A DNA stretch of 64,000 nucleotides, taken from contig JBCDLH010000003.1 of assembly GCA_038745585.1 (NCBI GenBank), positions 124,001 through 188,000 on the forward strand, read 5' to 3'. Made by a program: the position numbers and the translations under genes. Source of the stretch: HLUCCA09 sp038745585. GTDB taxonomy: Bacteria; Pseudomonadota; Alphaproteobacteria; Rhodobacterales; Rhodobacteraceae. Positions 16,950-25,824 of this stretch are shown here, piece after piece (the first letter of the stretch is position 1; the number at the start of each line of letters is the position of its first letter). The notes under the pieces were generated by a model, which did no database searches, was not told the DNA's origin, and worked only from the letters and a program-made list of their open reading frames with translations.

Positions 16950-17188
16950 CGCGCGTCTCTCATCCCCAATCTCCCTGACCCCAGTGACGTAGGCGTTTTC
17001 TGCCATACCCCGGGCGAGCGGCGCCCAACTTGACGCATCAGATAGCGGCGAAATGCGGGCGAATTCACGCTCTCGCCGATACGTTACGGAAGGTTGCGTC
17101 CGATCTGCGCCGCAGCCGGCAGCGCTCCCGCGCGATATGGACAATCCGACCGCCCTGTGAAAGAGCGCACCGCGCAGGAGATGCCCCC

Positions 17189-18511
17189 ATGACCGTCACC
17201 CGTTTTGCCCCCTCGCCGACCGGCTATCTCCATGTCGGCAATCTGCGCGCTGCGCTCTTTAACTGGCTCATTGCACGCAAGGCGGGCGGAACATTCATCC
17301 TCCGTCTCGACGATACCGACCTGGAGCGTTCGCGCCCCGAATACGCCGATGCGATCCGCCAGGATTTGGAGTGGCTCGGGCTGACATGGGACCGGGTCGA
17401 GACGCAATCGTCGCGGCTCGATCGCTATGCTGAAACCGCCGACCGGCTGCGCGAAATGGGCCGGCTCTATGAGGCATTTGAGACGCCGGGCGAGCTCGAC
17501 CTGAAGCGCAAGAAGCTCCTCAATATGGGCAAGCCACCAGTCTATGATCGCGCTGCGCTGGCGCTGAGCGAGACCGAACGCGATGCCCTGCGCGCCGAGC
17601 GCGGGCCAGGGGTCTGGCGCTTCCGGCTCGACCAAGAGCGGATCGAGTGGGAGGACGGGATCCTCGGTCCGCAATCCATTGATGCCGGATCGGTCTCGGA
17701 CCCTGTCCTCATCCGCGCCGATGGTCAGGTGCTTTATACGATCGCTTCGGTCGTCGACGATACCGATATGGAGATTACCGACGTGGTGCGCGGCTCCGAT
17801 CATGTCACAAACACCGCCACGCAGATCCAAGTGATGGCCGCTCTGGGCCATGGCCACCCCGCCTTCGCCCATCATTCGCAGCTGACAGGGCCGCAGGGCG
17901 AGGCGCTCTCAAAGCGGCTTGGCACGCTCGCGCTTCGGGACCTGCGCGCGCGGGGGGTCGAGCCCTTGGCGCTCCTGTCGCTCATGGCGCGGCTCGGCTC
18001 CTCTGATCCGGTAGAGCTGCGCAGCTCGCATCAGGAACTGATCGACGGGTTCGAGATTGGGCGGTTCGGTGCGGCGCCGACAAAGTTCGACGAGGCGGAT
18101 CTTATGCCTCTCACCCACCGTGTCCTCGCGGCCGCGCCGCTGGCGGATGTGGCAGGCGACGTGACTGCGGCCGGGGTGCCGGATACGCTCGCGCCCGCCT
18201 TCTGGGCGATCATCCGCGAAAACGTCGAGACCCGCGCCGACATCGCCCCGTGGTGGGCGATCCTCCGCGACGGGGCGGAGCCCGAGATCGCCCCCGAAGA
18301 TGCCGATTTTGTCGCACGTGCCCTTGCCCAGCTACCGGATCCGCCCTACGCCGCTGAAACTTGGTCAACATGGACCAGCGCCGTCAAAGACGCGAGTGGA
18401 CGCAAGGGAAAGGCGCTGTTTATGCCGCTCAGAAAAGCACTTACCGGGCGTGCGCGGGGGCCCGAAATGGCCGATTTCATGCCTCTCATGCAGGCCCGAC
18501 CGCGGCTTTGA
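17189..18511 (+). CDS. gltX: Glutamate--tRNA ligase
   Basis: The enzyme charges tRNA(Glu) with glutamate. The class I HIGH motif appears as HVGN at residues 15-18 (APSPTGYLHVGNLR) and the KMSKS motif as LSKRLG in GEALSKRLGTLAL. At 440 residues it is a short form with a reduced anticodon-binding domain; many Alphaproteobacteria carry two GltX copies, one often having a restricted or Gln-tRNA-directed role, so this may be the second copy. The start at 17189 has an AGGAG site 9 bases upstream. It is transcribed alone, divergent from the metallopeptidase-like gene. Confidence 0.9.
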   Translation: MTVTRFAPSPTGYLHVGNLRAALFNWLIARKAGGTFILRLDDTDLERSRPEYADAIRQDLEWLGLTWDRVETQSSRLDRYAETADRLREMGRLYEAFETPGELDLKRKKLLNMGKPPVYDRAALALSETERDALRAERGPGVWRFRLDQERIEWEDGILGPQSIDAGSVSDPVLIRADGQVLYTIASVVDDTDMEITDVVRGSDHVTNTATQIQVMAALGHGHPAFAHHSQLTGPQGEALSKRLGTLALRDLRARGVEPLALLSLMARLGSSDPVELRSSHQELIDGFEIGRFGAAPTKFDEADLMPLTHRVLAAAPLADVAGDVTAAGVPDTLAPAFWAIIRENVETRADIAPWWAILRDGAEPEIAPEDADFVARALAQLPDPPYAAETWSTWTSAVKDASGRKGKALFMPLRKALTGRARGPEMADFMPLMQARPRL

Positions 18512-18833
18512 AGACCGCTGCCGTTGCGGTCTGAGGCGCAAAAGCCGACGATACGACGTAGCGTTTCAGGGCCAACCGGCGGAAATTTGCCTTGCTCTCG
18601 GCGCAAACTCGCCGTATTTCATTAACCACGAAAGATCAGTGGCGTAACGAGTTCCCTTCTTTTCCTGCCGCTCCGTAAGCTTGCGGCTTCAGGGCGTCCG
18701 GGCCCCGACAAAACCCATAGATTTTGGTAAACGTTTTGAAGCGCGTGCGATGAGGTTCTCCGTGTAGGGCAGCCCGCCGTTTATGCGCTTTTCGTTTGCA
18801 TAGGCCACTGCGCGGCTCAATAAGCAGGCGGCA
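18512..18833. other. Intergenic region of 322 bases without a gene
   Basis: No coding frame with a plausible start is seen. A short hairpin GACCGC...GCGGTC lies just after the gltX stop (about 18514-18532) without a clear T-run, and GCCGC...GCGGC occurs near 18667-18688. The central part (18600-18640) is more AT-rich than the flanks and contains ATTAACCA and could hold the promoter of the MATE gene. Confidence 0.4.
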
Positions 18834-20240
18834 ATGGCAGACGCGCGCGCGGTCTTTCTCGAGGGCAACCTCTTTCGCCACATCTCCGTGATGGCGCTCA
18901 CATCGTCGGTCGGCCTTGTGGCCGTGTTCCTCGTCGATTTCATCGACATGGTCTTCATTGCGATGTTGGGGAAAGCTGAACTCGCCGCAGCAATCGGCTA
19001 TGCTGGCGCTATTCTCTTCTTCACCACATCGTTCGGGATCGGCATGGCCATCGCCGCGGGCGCCCTGGTCGCGCGGGCGCTCGGCAGCGGTGACGAGGGG
19101 CTGGCCCGGGCGCGCGCCGCCGCCGCGCTCGTTTGGGGCGTCGTTTTCTCCGCCATCTTTGCAGCGCTCGTCTGGGTCAACCTTGAAACGCTGGCACGGC
19201 TCATCGGCGCGAGCGGGGCGACCCTCGACCTTACGGTGGACTACCTCGCGATCATCGTTCCTTCGTTGCCGTTTCTGATCGTCGGCATGATCGGAGGCGC
19301 GATCCTGCGCGCCCATGGGGATGCGCGGCGGGCGATGATGGCTACGATCTATGGCGCACTCGTCAATCTCGTTCTCGATCCAATTCTGATTTTCGGACTG
19401 GGGCTCGAGCTCACCGGTGCCGCGATGGCGTCGGTCGCGGCCCGGCTCGCCATCGCAGCGACCGGCCTGTTGCCGATCTTCCGCTACCATGGCGGGCTCG
19501 CGATGCCCGGGCCCGCGGCGCTCGCCTCTGCCCTTCCTCCGATTGTGACGATCGCGGGCCCTGCGATCCTCACCCAGCTCGCGACACCAGTGGGCCAAGC
19601 CTATATCACCCGCGCCATGGCAGCCTATGGAGAGGCGGCGGTCGCGGGGATGGCGATCATTACTCGGCTCACGCCCGTCGCGTTCGGCGTGATCTTTGCG
19701 CTCTCTGGGGCAATCGGCCCGATTATCGGCCAAAACTTTGGCGCGGGGGAGAGCGACCGCGTGCGCCGTGCCTACCGGGACGGCATGCTCTTTTGCGGGA
19801 TATACGTGCTTGTAGCGACCATTGCGCTCTATGCACTCCGTGGGCCGCTCGCCGCGCTTTTCGACGCCGACGGGATCACGCGCGATCTGCTCTTTCTCTT
19901 CTGCGGCCCGCTTGCGCTCGCGTTTTTCTTCAACGGCGCGATCTTCGTCTCAAACGCGGCCTGCAACAATATGGGGTATCCGTTTCGGTCGACCCTGGTG
20001 AATTGGGGCCGGCACACCATCGGTATCGTGCCCTTCGTCGCCATCGGTGGCGCGCTTTACGGGGCGCCCGGTGTCCTGATCGGGCAGGCTGTCGGCGGGG
20101 TGCTCTTTGCGGGCATCGCCGCTTTGGTCGTCAACCGCATCATGGACGGGCATGGGGCCGCAGCGCCCCTTCAAGACGGTGTGCCCTCGGCCTATCGACC
20201 GCAAGTTCGGCTGATGAGCCTATTCGACCACCGCCGCTAG
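18834..20240 (+). CDS. MATE-family efflux transporter
   Basis: This is a 468-residue polytopic membrane protein with about twelve hydrophobic segments in two related halves, as in MATE (NorM/DinF) drug or metabolite exporters driven by Na+ or H+. Typical features are the N-terminal FLVDFIDMVFIAMLG segment, GGAILRAHGDARRAM and the second-half GPIIGQNFGAGE. The transported substrate cannot be predicted. Its last 21 bases overlap the end of the convergent gamma-glutamylcyclotransferase-like gene, so transcription of one may interfere with the other. Confidence 0.88.
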   Translation: MADARAVFLEGNLFRHISVMALTSSVGLVAVFLVDFIDMVFIAMLGKAELAAAIGYAGAILFFTTSFGIGMAIAAGALVARALGSGDEGLARARAAAALVWGVVFSAIFAALVWVNLETLARLIGASGATLDLTVDYLAIIVPSLPFLIVGMIGGAILRAHGDARRAMMATIYGALVNLVLDPILIFGLGLELTGAAMASVAARLAIAATGLLPIFRYHGGLAMPGPAALASALPPIVTIAGPAILTQLATPVGQAYITRAMAAYGEAAVAGMAIITRLTPVAFGVIFALSGAIGPIIGQNFGAGESDRVRRAYRDGMLFCGIYVLVATIALYALRGPLAALFDADGITRDLLFLFCGPLALAFFFNGAIFVSNAACNNMGYPFRSTLVNWGRHTIGIVPFVAIGGALYGAPGVLIGQAVGGVLFAGIAALVVNRIMDGHGAAAPLQDGVPSAYRPQVRLMSLFDHRR

Positions 20241-20765
20241 AGCGGCATCGACGAACGCACGCTCGCCCGTTGAGAGCCGCGTCGCCCGGGGATAGCGCGG
20301 CGCCCGCCGGTCGTTCAGGATCGGGAAATGCCAGCCGGTGGTGGTCTCAAAGAACGCGCGCGCTCCAGCCGTGCCGAATTCCTCCAAAAACCCTTGGACA
20401 ACCGTGTCGATATAGGAAAGCAGCACGGGATGCGCGGTATCAGGCGGCGCCGTATGGCCGGGCGACACGACATAGACGCGGGCTTTGGTCTCGGTCCCGC
20501 AGGCATGGAGACGCACGTTCACCGGGTGTTTGTCGTAGGCCGCTTCGCGTTCATCGAGCGCCGTCCAATCGGCGCCCGGGACCCGGGCCACGAGGCCCGC
20601 AATCTCGCCGTCCCAGGGCTCGACCGAGAGATAGGCCACGGGGCGCAGCGACGTCGACACCCAGCGCCGCCGCCAGCCACTCAGCCGTGCCGGGCGGGCA
20701 TACGCGAAAGCGTGGGTTCCGCGGTTGACCAGGGATCCGTAGCCGAAAAATTGCGCCTCTGACAT
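20220..20765 (-). CDS. Gamma-glutamylcyclotransferase-like protein
   Basis: This 181-residue protein shows the FFGYGSLVN motif (the YGSL substrate-binding loop) at the N-terminus and a conserved acidic region (TALDEREAAYDK) with the Glu expected to act as base. Members cleave gamma-glutamyl peptides, releasing 5-oxoproline, or are of unknown substrate. The start at 20765 places YGSL near residue 9 as usual for the family. The 3' end overlaps the convergent MATE gene by 21 bases. The next upstream gene on the same strand is an unknown protein that may share its transcript. Confidence 0.8.
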   Translation of the reverse strand: MSEAQFFGYGSLVNRGTHAFAYARPARLSGWRRRWVSTSLRPVAYLSVEPWDGEIAGLVARVPGADWTALDEREAAYDKHPVNVRLHACGTETKARVYVVSPGHTAPPDTAHPVLLSYIDTVVQGFLEEFGTAGARAFFETTTGWHFPILNDRRAPRYPRATRLSTGERAFVDAALAAVVE

Positions 20766-20832
20766 GCAGCAGGGGTGATACTGCGCGCGCGAGATGGCAA
20801 GGCTTATCGGCAGCGCCCAGCGCCTGTCGCGC

Positions 20833-21465
20833 TTAGCCGTGTCTCGACGCTGATCCTGCGTCCGAGGTGGCTTGGCGCAAACGAAACTCGCGCAGGGCGA
20901 CATCGAGATCGCAAAAGTCGGGCAGGGCTTGCGCCAGAAATGCGCCCGTCGCAGCGACATAGTCGAGCACGTCGTCTCTCGGCTCGCTGCCGAGCACGGC
21001 GCGGACAGCTGCGCGGCGTCCCCCGGTGGTGCATGCGAGCGCGGCGAGCACGGCCGCGCCGGGGATCTGCATCTCGATCTCAAACGCGCCGTCGGCGAAG
21101 TCTTCGCCGGCGGCCGTGATCGCTGCGCGCCAATCGACCTCACGATAGGGCTGCTCGCGCGCCGGCTCCCAATCGTTGGCCGGACGCTCGCGCAGGAACG
21201 GTTCGATCAGGGGCGCGGTGCCAGTCGCGGCGACCAGCCCGGAGCAGAGTGCACCATACCGCATCCGACAGCCCGCCTCAAAGGCAATGGCGGCGATGTC
21301 GACGGGCGTTAACGGGCCGATTTCTCCGTTTGCGAGGCTCTTTAGATACGTGAGCGCCGGGTGGCCGGCCCGCCCGGCCGTCTCGAGCGCCTCCACAAGC
21401 CGTGCGGCGGTGGCGCTGTCTCGGGCGAGGGCGTCCGCGACGCTTGGATGGGAAAAGTCTAGAAT
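20833..21465 (-). CDS. Hypothetical protein with an apparent ATT start
   Basis: I do not recognise this protein of about 210 residues. The coding pattern continues upstream of the first standard start (GTG at 21396) through a plausible segment (LDFSHPSVADALARDSATAA) to an in-frame stop. A good AGGAG ribosome binding site (21473-21477) stands 7 bases before an ATT codon at 21465-21463, exactly where ATG would be expected, so either ATT initiates or the ATG was lost by mutation or error. The conserved-looking core includes AGCRMRYGALCSGL and PANDWEPAREQP. It may be co-transcribed with the gamma-glutamylcyclotransferase-like gene 67 bases downstream. Confidence 0.5.
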   Translation of the reverse strand: MLDFSHPSVADALARDSATAARLVEALETAGRAGHPALTYLKSLANGEIGPLTPVDIAAIAFEAGCRMRYGALCSGLVAATGTAPLIEPFLRERPANDWEPAREQPYREVDWRAAITAAGEDFADGAFEIEMQIPGAAVLAALACTTGGRRAAVRAVLGSEPRDDVLDYVAATGAFLAQALPDFCDLDVALREFRLRQATSDAGSASRHG

Positions 21466-21632
21466 CGCAATGCTCCTGAAAACACCTCAATGGTGTAGCA
21501 AGCTGCGGTAAAGGCTTTGGAAACGCGGGCTTTCCGCGCGTTGCATCGCGTGAAGGCCGCTTTTGGCGCGATAGAGCCGACCCTTTGGCGCAAGTGGAGA
21601 CGCGAACGCAGCAGCATGACCGCCGCGCCCGT

Positions 21633-23510
21633 TTACTCCGCGACGTTTCGCACGCCCGCTTCGGAATGCTGGACCAGCTCTCGAAAGGCAGGCGAGGCCG
21701 CCATGAGAATGTCCCACGGCCCGGCGGCGGCGATGCGCCCGCGCTCCATCACAACGAGCCGCGTGCAGGAGCGGAGTGTGCTCAGCCGGTGGGCGATCAT
21801 AATGACGGTCTTGTTTCCCGGAAGCGCCTCGATCCCGGTCAAGACCTCCCGTTCGGTTACCGTGTCGAGCGCGCTCGTCGCCTCATCGAGCACAATCAGG
21901 TCGGCGTCGCGATAAAGCGCGCGCGCGATCCCGATGCGCTGGCGCTGCCCGCCGGAAAGGCGCACGCCGCGTTCTCCCGTCTTCGTGTCATAGCCATGGG
22001 GCAGCTCCGACACGATGTAGTCGTGGATTTGTGCAAGACGTGCGCAGTGTTCCACGCGGCCGGTGTCGATCTCCTCAGGATCGATGCCGAGCGCGATGTT
22101 CTCGCGCAGTGTCGTGTCGGTCAGAAAGATCTCCTGGGGGACATAGCCGATGGTGCGCTGCCAAGCACGGACATTTGCGCGATCGATCTGGGTGCCGTCG
22201 ACACTGAGCGTGCCCGATTGCGGCGGCAAGAGCCCGAGGATGACGTCGGCGAGCGTTGTCTTGCCTGCGCCCGTCGAGCCGACGATGCCGATCCGCTCTC
22301 CGGCTTCAATCGTAAGTGTCAATTCGCGGATGCCGGCATACTCGGCTCGTGGGTAGCCATAGGTCACGTCCCGAAGGGCCACAGAGGTGCGCAAGCGGAG
22401 CGGAGCCGGAGCGCTTGCGACCTCAGACGGCTGCCGCGGGCTGTGTTCGAGGGTCTCCGAGATTTTTTCCAGCACAATCGCGCCAAAGCGGAGCTGCGTG
22501 ATCGCTGAATACGCGGTGTGAACCTCGGGCGAGAGCCGCTGCGCAGCAAAGGCCAAAAGGCCGAGCGCCGGGATCAGCGACCCAAGCCCCGCATTCGTGC
22601 CAAGCGTCTCTGGCCCCACGAGGACCAGGCAGAGCAGGATGAGGCCGCCAAACGCAAGGAATTGGAGCGCGAACCGTGGCGCCTCCGTGACAATGGCGAT
22701 GCGGGAGTTGGCGTCAGCCATGTCCCGGGCGGGCGCCGAAAAGCGGCCCACATAGGCGTCTTCACGCCCCGTGAGTTTGACGTCCTTGATCCCGCCGATC
22801 ACCTCGCTCGCCGTTCTGTAGCGCAAGGCATTGGCTGCCAGCCGCTGTTTGCCGAGCCGGGATGCCATCCGGCGGCAGGAGAGTAAGATGATCCCATAAA
22901 AGCTCGTGATCACGAGAAGCCCGCCGCCCGCGACCACCGGGTCGATCGCGAGCAGCATAATGAGAACCGCGCCCACGCTTAGACAACTGGCGAAAAGGTC
23001 CGCCGTTGGGCGCAGAAAGCCGCGGCTGACCTGCTCGGCTTCTGAAAGGAGCGTCGTCGCTAGATCTCCGGAATGGTGGTCGAGAAAGAAGGGATAGGGC
23101 TGCGCGAGATAGTGCTGCAGCAGACGGCGGCTCAGGCGGTAGACGAAGAACTCGCAGTAGCGCGAGATGTAGAAGCTGCGAAAGGTCAGCAGCGCGCAAG
23201 CCAGAAGAATGACGACGATGCTCGCGACCCCAATCGCCACGAGAAAATCATGGGCGGTCACGAGGCCGAGCGCCGCGCCGAAGGCGGCCATGAACGGCAT
23301 GGTGTCGATCTGACCGGGATCCGCCAGCACGGCGAGAAAGGGAAAGAGCGAGCCGATCATCAGCGACGACGCGATGGCCGCGGCGCAAAAAATCACCAGG
23401 CCGAGGACGGCGCCCAGCTTCTCATCCGATCCCAGAAGGGACCAGCCGCGGTAGAGCGTCTGGCGAAGGCTCGGGGTCTTGTCCGAGATGGCGGCTTCTC
23501 CTTGCAGCAC
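21633..23510 (-). CDS. ABC exporter, fused permease and ATPase
   Basis: This is a full half-transporter of the MsbA/PglK type: about six membrane segments in the first 320 residues followed by a nucleotide-binding domain with Walker A GSTGAGKTT, Q-loop YVPQE, signature LSGGQRQRIG and Walker B LIVLDEATSALD with His-switch AHRLS. It would work as a homodimer to export or flip lipids, glycans or peptides; the cargo is unknown. Start choice is awkward: GTG at 23510 lacks a ribosome binding site, while an ideal AAGGAGA (23497-23503) sits 7 bases before an ATC codon at 23489. See the separate note on unusual starts. Confidence 0.85.
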   Translation of the reverse strand: MLQGEAAISDKTPSLRQTLYRGWSLLGSDEKLGAVLGLVIFCAAAIASSLMIGSLFPFLAVLADPGQIDTMPFMAAFGAALGLVTAHDFLVAIGVASIVVILLACALLTFRSFYISRYCEFFVYRLSRRLLQHYLAQPYPFFLDHHSGDLATTLLSEAEQVSRGFLRPTADLFASCLSVGAVLIMLLAIDPVVAGGGLLVITSFYGIILLSCRRMASRLGKQRLAANALRYRTASEVIGGIKDVKLTGREDAYVGRFSAPARDMADANSRIAIVTEAPRFALQFLAFGGLILLCLVLVGPETLGTNAGLGSLIPALGLLAFAAQRLSPEVHTAYSAITQLRFGAIVLEKISETLEHSPRQPSEVASAPAPLRLRTSVALRDVTYGYPRAEYAGIRELTLTIEAGERIGIVGSTGAGKTTLADVILGLLPPQSGTLSVDGTQIDRANVRAWQRTIGYVPQEIFLTDTTLRENIALGIDPEEIDTGRVEHCARLAQIHDYIVSELPHGYDTKTGERGVRLSGGQRQRIGIARALYRDADLIVLDEATSALDTVTEREVLTGIEALPGNKTVIMIAHRLSTLRSCTRLVVMERGRIAAAGPWDILMAASPAFRELVQHSEAGVRNVAE

Positions 23511-23813
23511 CGCGCGTTGCTTGCGGTGATCTACTCTGATTTGAAAAGCAAGACTGCCAAAATACGGGCAATTCGATGGTGATTCGGGGAAAAGGTGCAG
23601 CGCAGCAACCATAGGCGCGGTGCGGGTGGGTGCGGTGCAGATGAACGCGCCGCAAGTGCTCTTGCTGCGCCCGGGCGCCTCGCAGCTTCGCGCTCGGCCC
23701 GAAGGGCTCTGCGGTTGCTTGCCAACGGGGCTGGTTCTCAACTGCGTAAGGGTCCGCTGGTCTCACACGCCTACGCCAAAAAGGTCCTGGTCCGCAGATG
23801 CCCAAGCAGGCGC

Positions 23814-24311
23814 CTACTCCGCTTCATCTGCCCAAAGGCGAAGATCCCAATCCTCAAGAATTTCGGAGCGGGCCCTCGCATAACGCTCTTGCGCGGCTCG
23901 GTTGTAGGCAAGCAGGCTCAGTTCCTGGGCGATCTCGCTTGCCGGGGGGAGCGGCGCAGCCCGCGCGTCCTCCGGCAGATCGAAGCGAAGTGTCTCGCCA
24001 AAGGCATCGAGCCAGCGCAGCACATCACCTTCCAAAGGACAATTCCAGGCCTGGCATGTGCCGTTCTCTGCCGCTGGCCCGCCAAGGGTCAGAATGGAGA
24101 GAACAAAGCCCCCGCGATCGTTGCGGTAAAGGACGATCCGGTAGGAGCGCGCGCTCTTGCCGCGTCGCACGGCCGCGCTGTCTACGCTTCGTTTGACCTC
24201 CCACCCGGAGAACTGCAAGGGGCGCCCATTGGTGCGCTCAATCGTGATGCTGCGCGCTGCAGGAGTGCGCGCCGCGACATCAACCTCTGGGAGGCCCGAT
24301 CGCGCAGTCAA
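23814..24311 (-). CDS. Hypothetical protein, second of an unknown pair
   Basis: I do not recognise this 165-residue protein. It starts with TTG at 24311, overlapping the stop of the upstream gene (TTGA), so its translation is probably coupled. A strand-rich centre (SYRIVLYRNDRGGFVLSIL) and two cysteines (TCQAWNCP) are visible, then a helical C-terminus rich in Asp, Glu and Trp (EDWDLRLWADEAE). No signal peptide or membrane span is seen. Only the tight pairing with its neighbour gives context. Confidence 0.55.
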   Translation of the reverse strand: MTARSGLPEVDVAARTPAARSITIERTNGRPLQFSGWEVKRSVDSAAVRRGKSARSYRIVLYRNDRGGFVLSILTLGGPAAENGTCQAWNCPLEGDVLRWLDAFGETLRFDLPEDARAAPLPPASEIAQELSLLAYNRAAQERYARARSEILEDWDLRLWADEAE

Positions 24312-24946
24312 TGGAGCACTCCGGTCGCCTGCAGGTTTAGCCCTGCTTTGGCCACCAGATCCCTGTAGGCCGCACGCAGAGTGGCGCCGTGGGATTGGGC
24401 CTCGGTCGCGTCTATGCCAGGCGCGGCGATCGAAAGGGCGGGATCGAAAGCGACTAGGTAGTCGAGCAAGGCGCGCGGGTCGTCAAAGCGCTCCGCCCGG
24501 TGCAACGGTCGCGCCGCAATCCCCTCATCGAAGTCAGCCATCACCGAGAGCGCCAAGCCGTTTTTATGCAAAACGTAAAGGTCGATGCGGAGCAACGCAT
24601 TGAGCGTCGCTTTACGATTGAGATCGGCTTCGGTGACCGGTGACGAAAGGTTTGGTGTGCTTGGGAGCGCTACCACGTGCTGCAAACGGAGGAGATGTGC
24701 GCCCTCTGTGCGCAGCGGTCGCCCCCCATCCCGGCGCAGGCGGAGCGGCGCGCTCGGTGGCATCTCGGGCGCGCGCGGCGTGTCCGGCTCCAACACGGGA
24801 TGCGGCGCAAACCCCTCGATTTCGGGGGCCGGCACGTCCGCGCTCTCGGCTGGCACACCCTGATCCACTGCACGTCGCAGCCGGACCAGCAGCGGCGAGA
24901 TGGAAACTGAGCACTCCAATCCCCTTCCCCTCGCGGCTTCTGCCAT
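24308..24946 (-). CDS. Hypothetical protein, first of an unknown pair
   Basis: I do not recognise this 212-residue protein. The ATG at 24946 is chosen because a GGAG site lies 6 bases upstream; a TTG four codons earlier is the alternative. The first 100 residues are Pro/Glu/Arg-rich and probably disordered, the second half is folded (LRIDLYVLHKNGLALSVMAD, then helical segments). It shares a 4-base stop/start overlap with the following gene. Both are on the minus strand, opposite to the small gene and the TAL-side genes that start at 25 kb. Confidence 0.55.
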   Translation of the reverse strand: MAEAARGRGLECSVSISPLLVRLRRAVDQGVPAESADVPAPEIEGFAPHPVLEPDTPRAPEMPPSAPLRLRRDGGRPLRTEGAHLLRLQHVVALPSTPNLSSPVTEADLNRKATLNALLRIDLYVLHKNGLALSVMADFDEGIAARPLHRAERFDDPRALLDYLVAFDPALSIAAPGIDATEAQSHGATLRAAYRDLVAKAGLNLQATGVLH

Positions 24947-25067
24947 CGGCAACTCCAATCCTTCGCGGCTCGGCCGTTCACCATACCGAACGATCGCGCT
25001 AGCGACTCAAAAGCATAAAGGTTGATAAATCCTTAGGGAGCGAGGGGCCGGTCCAGGGGTAAGGCGC

Positions 25068-25211
25068 GTGATCGAGTTGCGGGTTGAAGACAATGGCGAA
25101 GCGATGCTTGTCTACGTGCTGCCCACTATTTCTGAAGCATCAGAAATGATTGTTTTTCTCCGCCCATTTCTGCCCGAGGCGCGTTTTGTCGTGCAGCCGC
25201 TCCGCCATTGA
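25068..25211 (+). CDS. Possible small protein of 47 residues
   Basis: A GTG-initiated frame with a purine-rich site (ggggtaagg) upstream encodes a 47-residue acidic-then-hydrophobic protein beginning MIELRVEDNGEAM and ending FVVQPLRH. It contains a predicted strand-helix-strand pattern (LVYVLPTISEASEMIVFLRPF). It lies alone in the space between a minus-strand pair and the plus-strand genes that lead to tyrosine ammonia-lyase. Codon choice looks coding (GC-ending third positions), but conservation is untested. Confidence 0.4.
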   Translation: MIELRVEDNGEAMLVYVLPTISEASEMIVFLRPFLPEARFVVQPLRH

Positions 25212-25314
25212 GCCGAGCGTGCGTGCCCCAAGGTCTTGTCTTTTCCCAAAGCCATTAACTCTAACGAAAGGCGTCGCACGTTAGCGTCTCTCAGCGGTCA
25301 GTTGGAGGCGTGAC

Positions 25315-25824
25315 TTGGACGGTCAGAGCAAAGCGAGCGGCGGGGAAACACGCGCGCCGGGCAACACCGTTGCGCCGAGGGATGCGGCTGGTGAAATCGT
25401 TGTGCTTCCCCGCTTCGCTCGCCCGCCCCTGCGTTTGCGCGCAACGGCTGGCCGGCGGATTGAAGCGCGCATTGGTGACGACCATCTCTCGATCGCGCTC
25501 TGGCGGCGCGTGCGCGGCGAGTTTGCTATCGCCGTCCGCCGCCCCGAGGGCGCACAGGTGGTGGACGATGCGATCACTGCACCGTCCTTGGAAAGCGCAT
25601 GGGACGCTCTGGAGAGCTTCACGCAGCCGGGCGTGCGTCGGCGCGGAGAGCCCGAAGATCGGAAAGATCTCGAAGCCTTTGGGGATCTCGTCCTCGGACA
25701 TGCGCTTCAACAACGTTTCGTGCGCCTAGTGTCGGAGTTTGCCGACGGGGTCGGGCCCGACTTGGCGGTTTGGCTCACCGATCCGCCCGCCAAGCAAGGG
25801 GAAACGTCATGTCATCCGACCTAA
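25315..25824 (+). CDS. Hypothetical protein upstream of TAL
   Basis: This 169-residue protein is unrecognised. The start is taken as TTG at 25315 because a GGAGG site (25304-25308) is 6 bases upstream. The body contains strand-like segments (RRIEARIGDDHLSIALWRR, EFAIAVRRP) and a helical region (SAWDALESF). The gene overlaps the next one by 16 bases, so the two are translated together and their products may interact. The position, converging with the gas-vesicle array, hints at a link but gives no function. Confidence 0.55.
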   Translation: MDGQSKASGGETRAPGNTVAPRDAAGEIVVLPRFARPPLRLRATAGRRIEARIGDDHLSIALWRRVRGEFAIAVRRPEGAQVVDDAITAPSLESAWDALESFTQPGVRRRGEPEDRKDLEAFGDLVLGHALQQRFVRLVSEFADGVGPDLAVWLTDPPAKQGETSCHPT

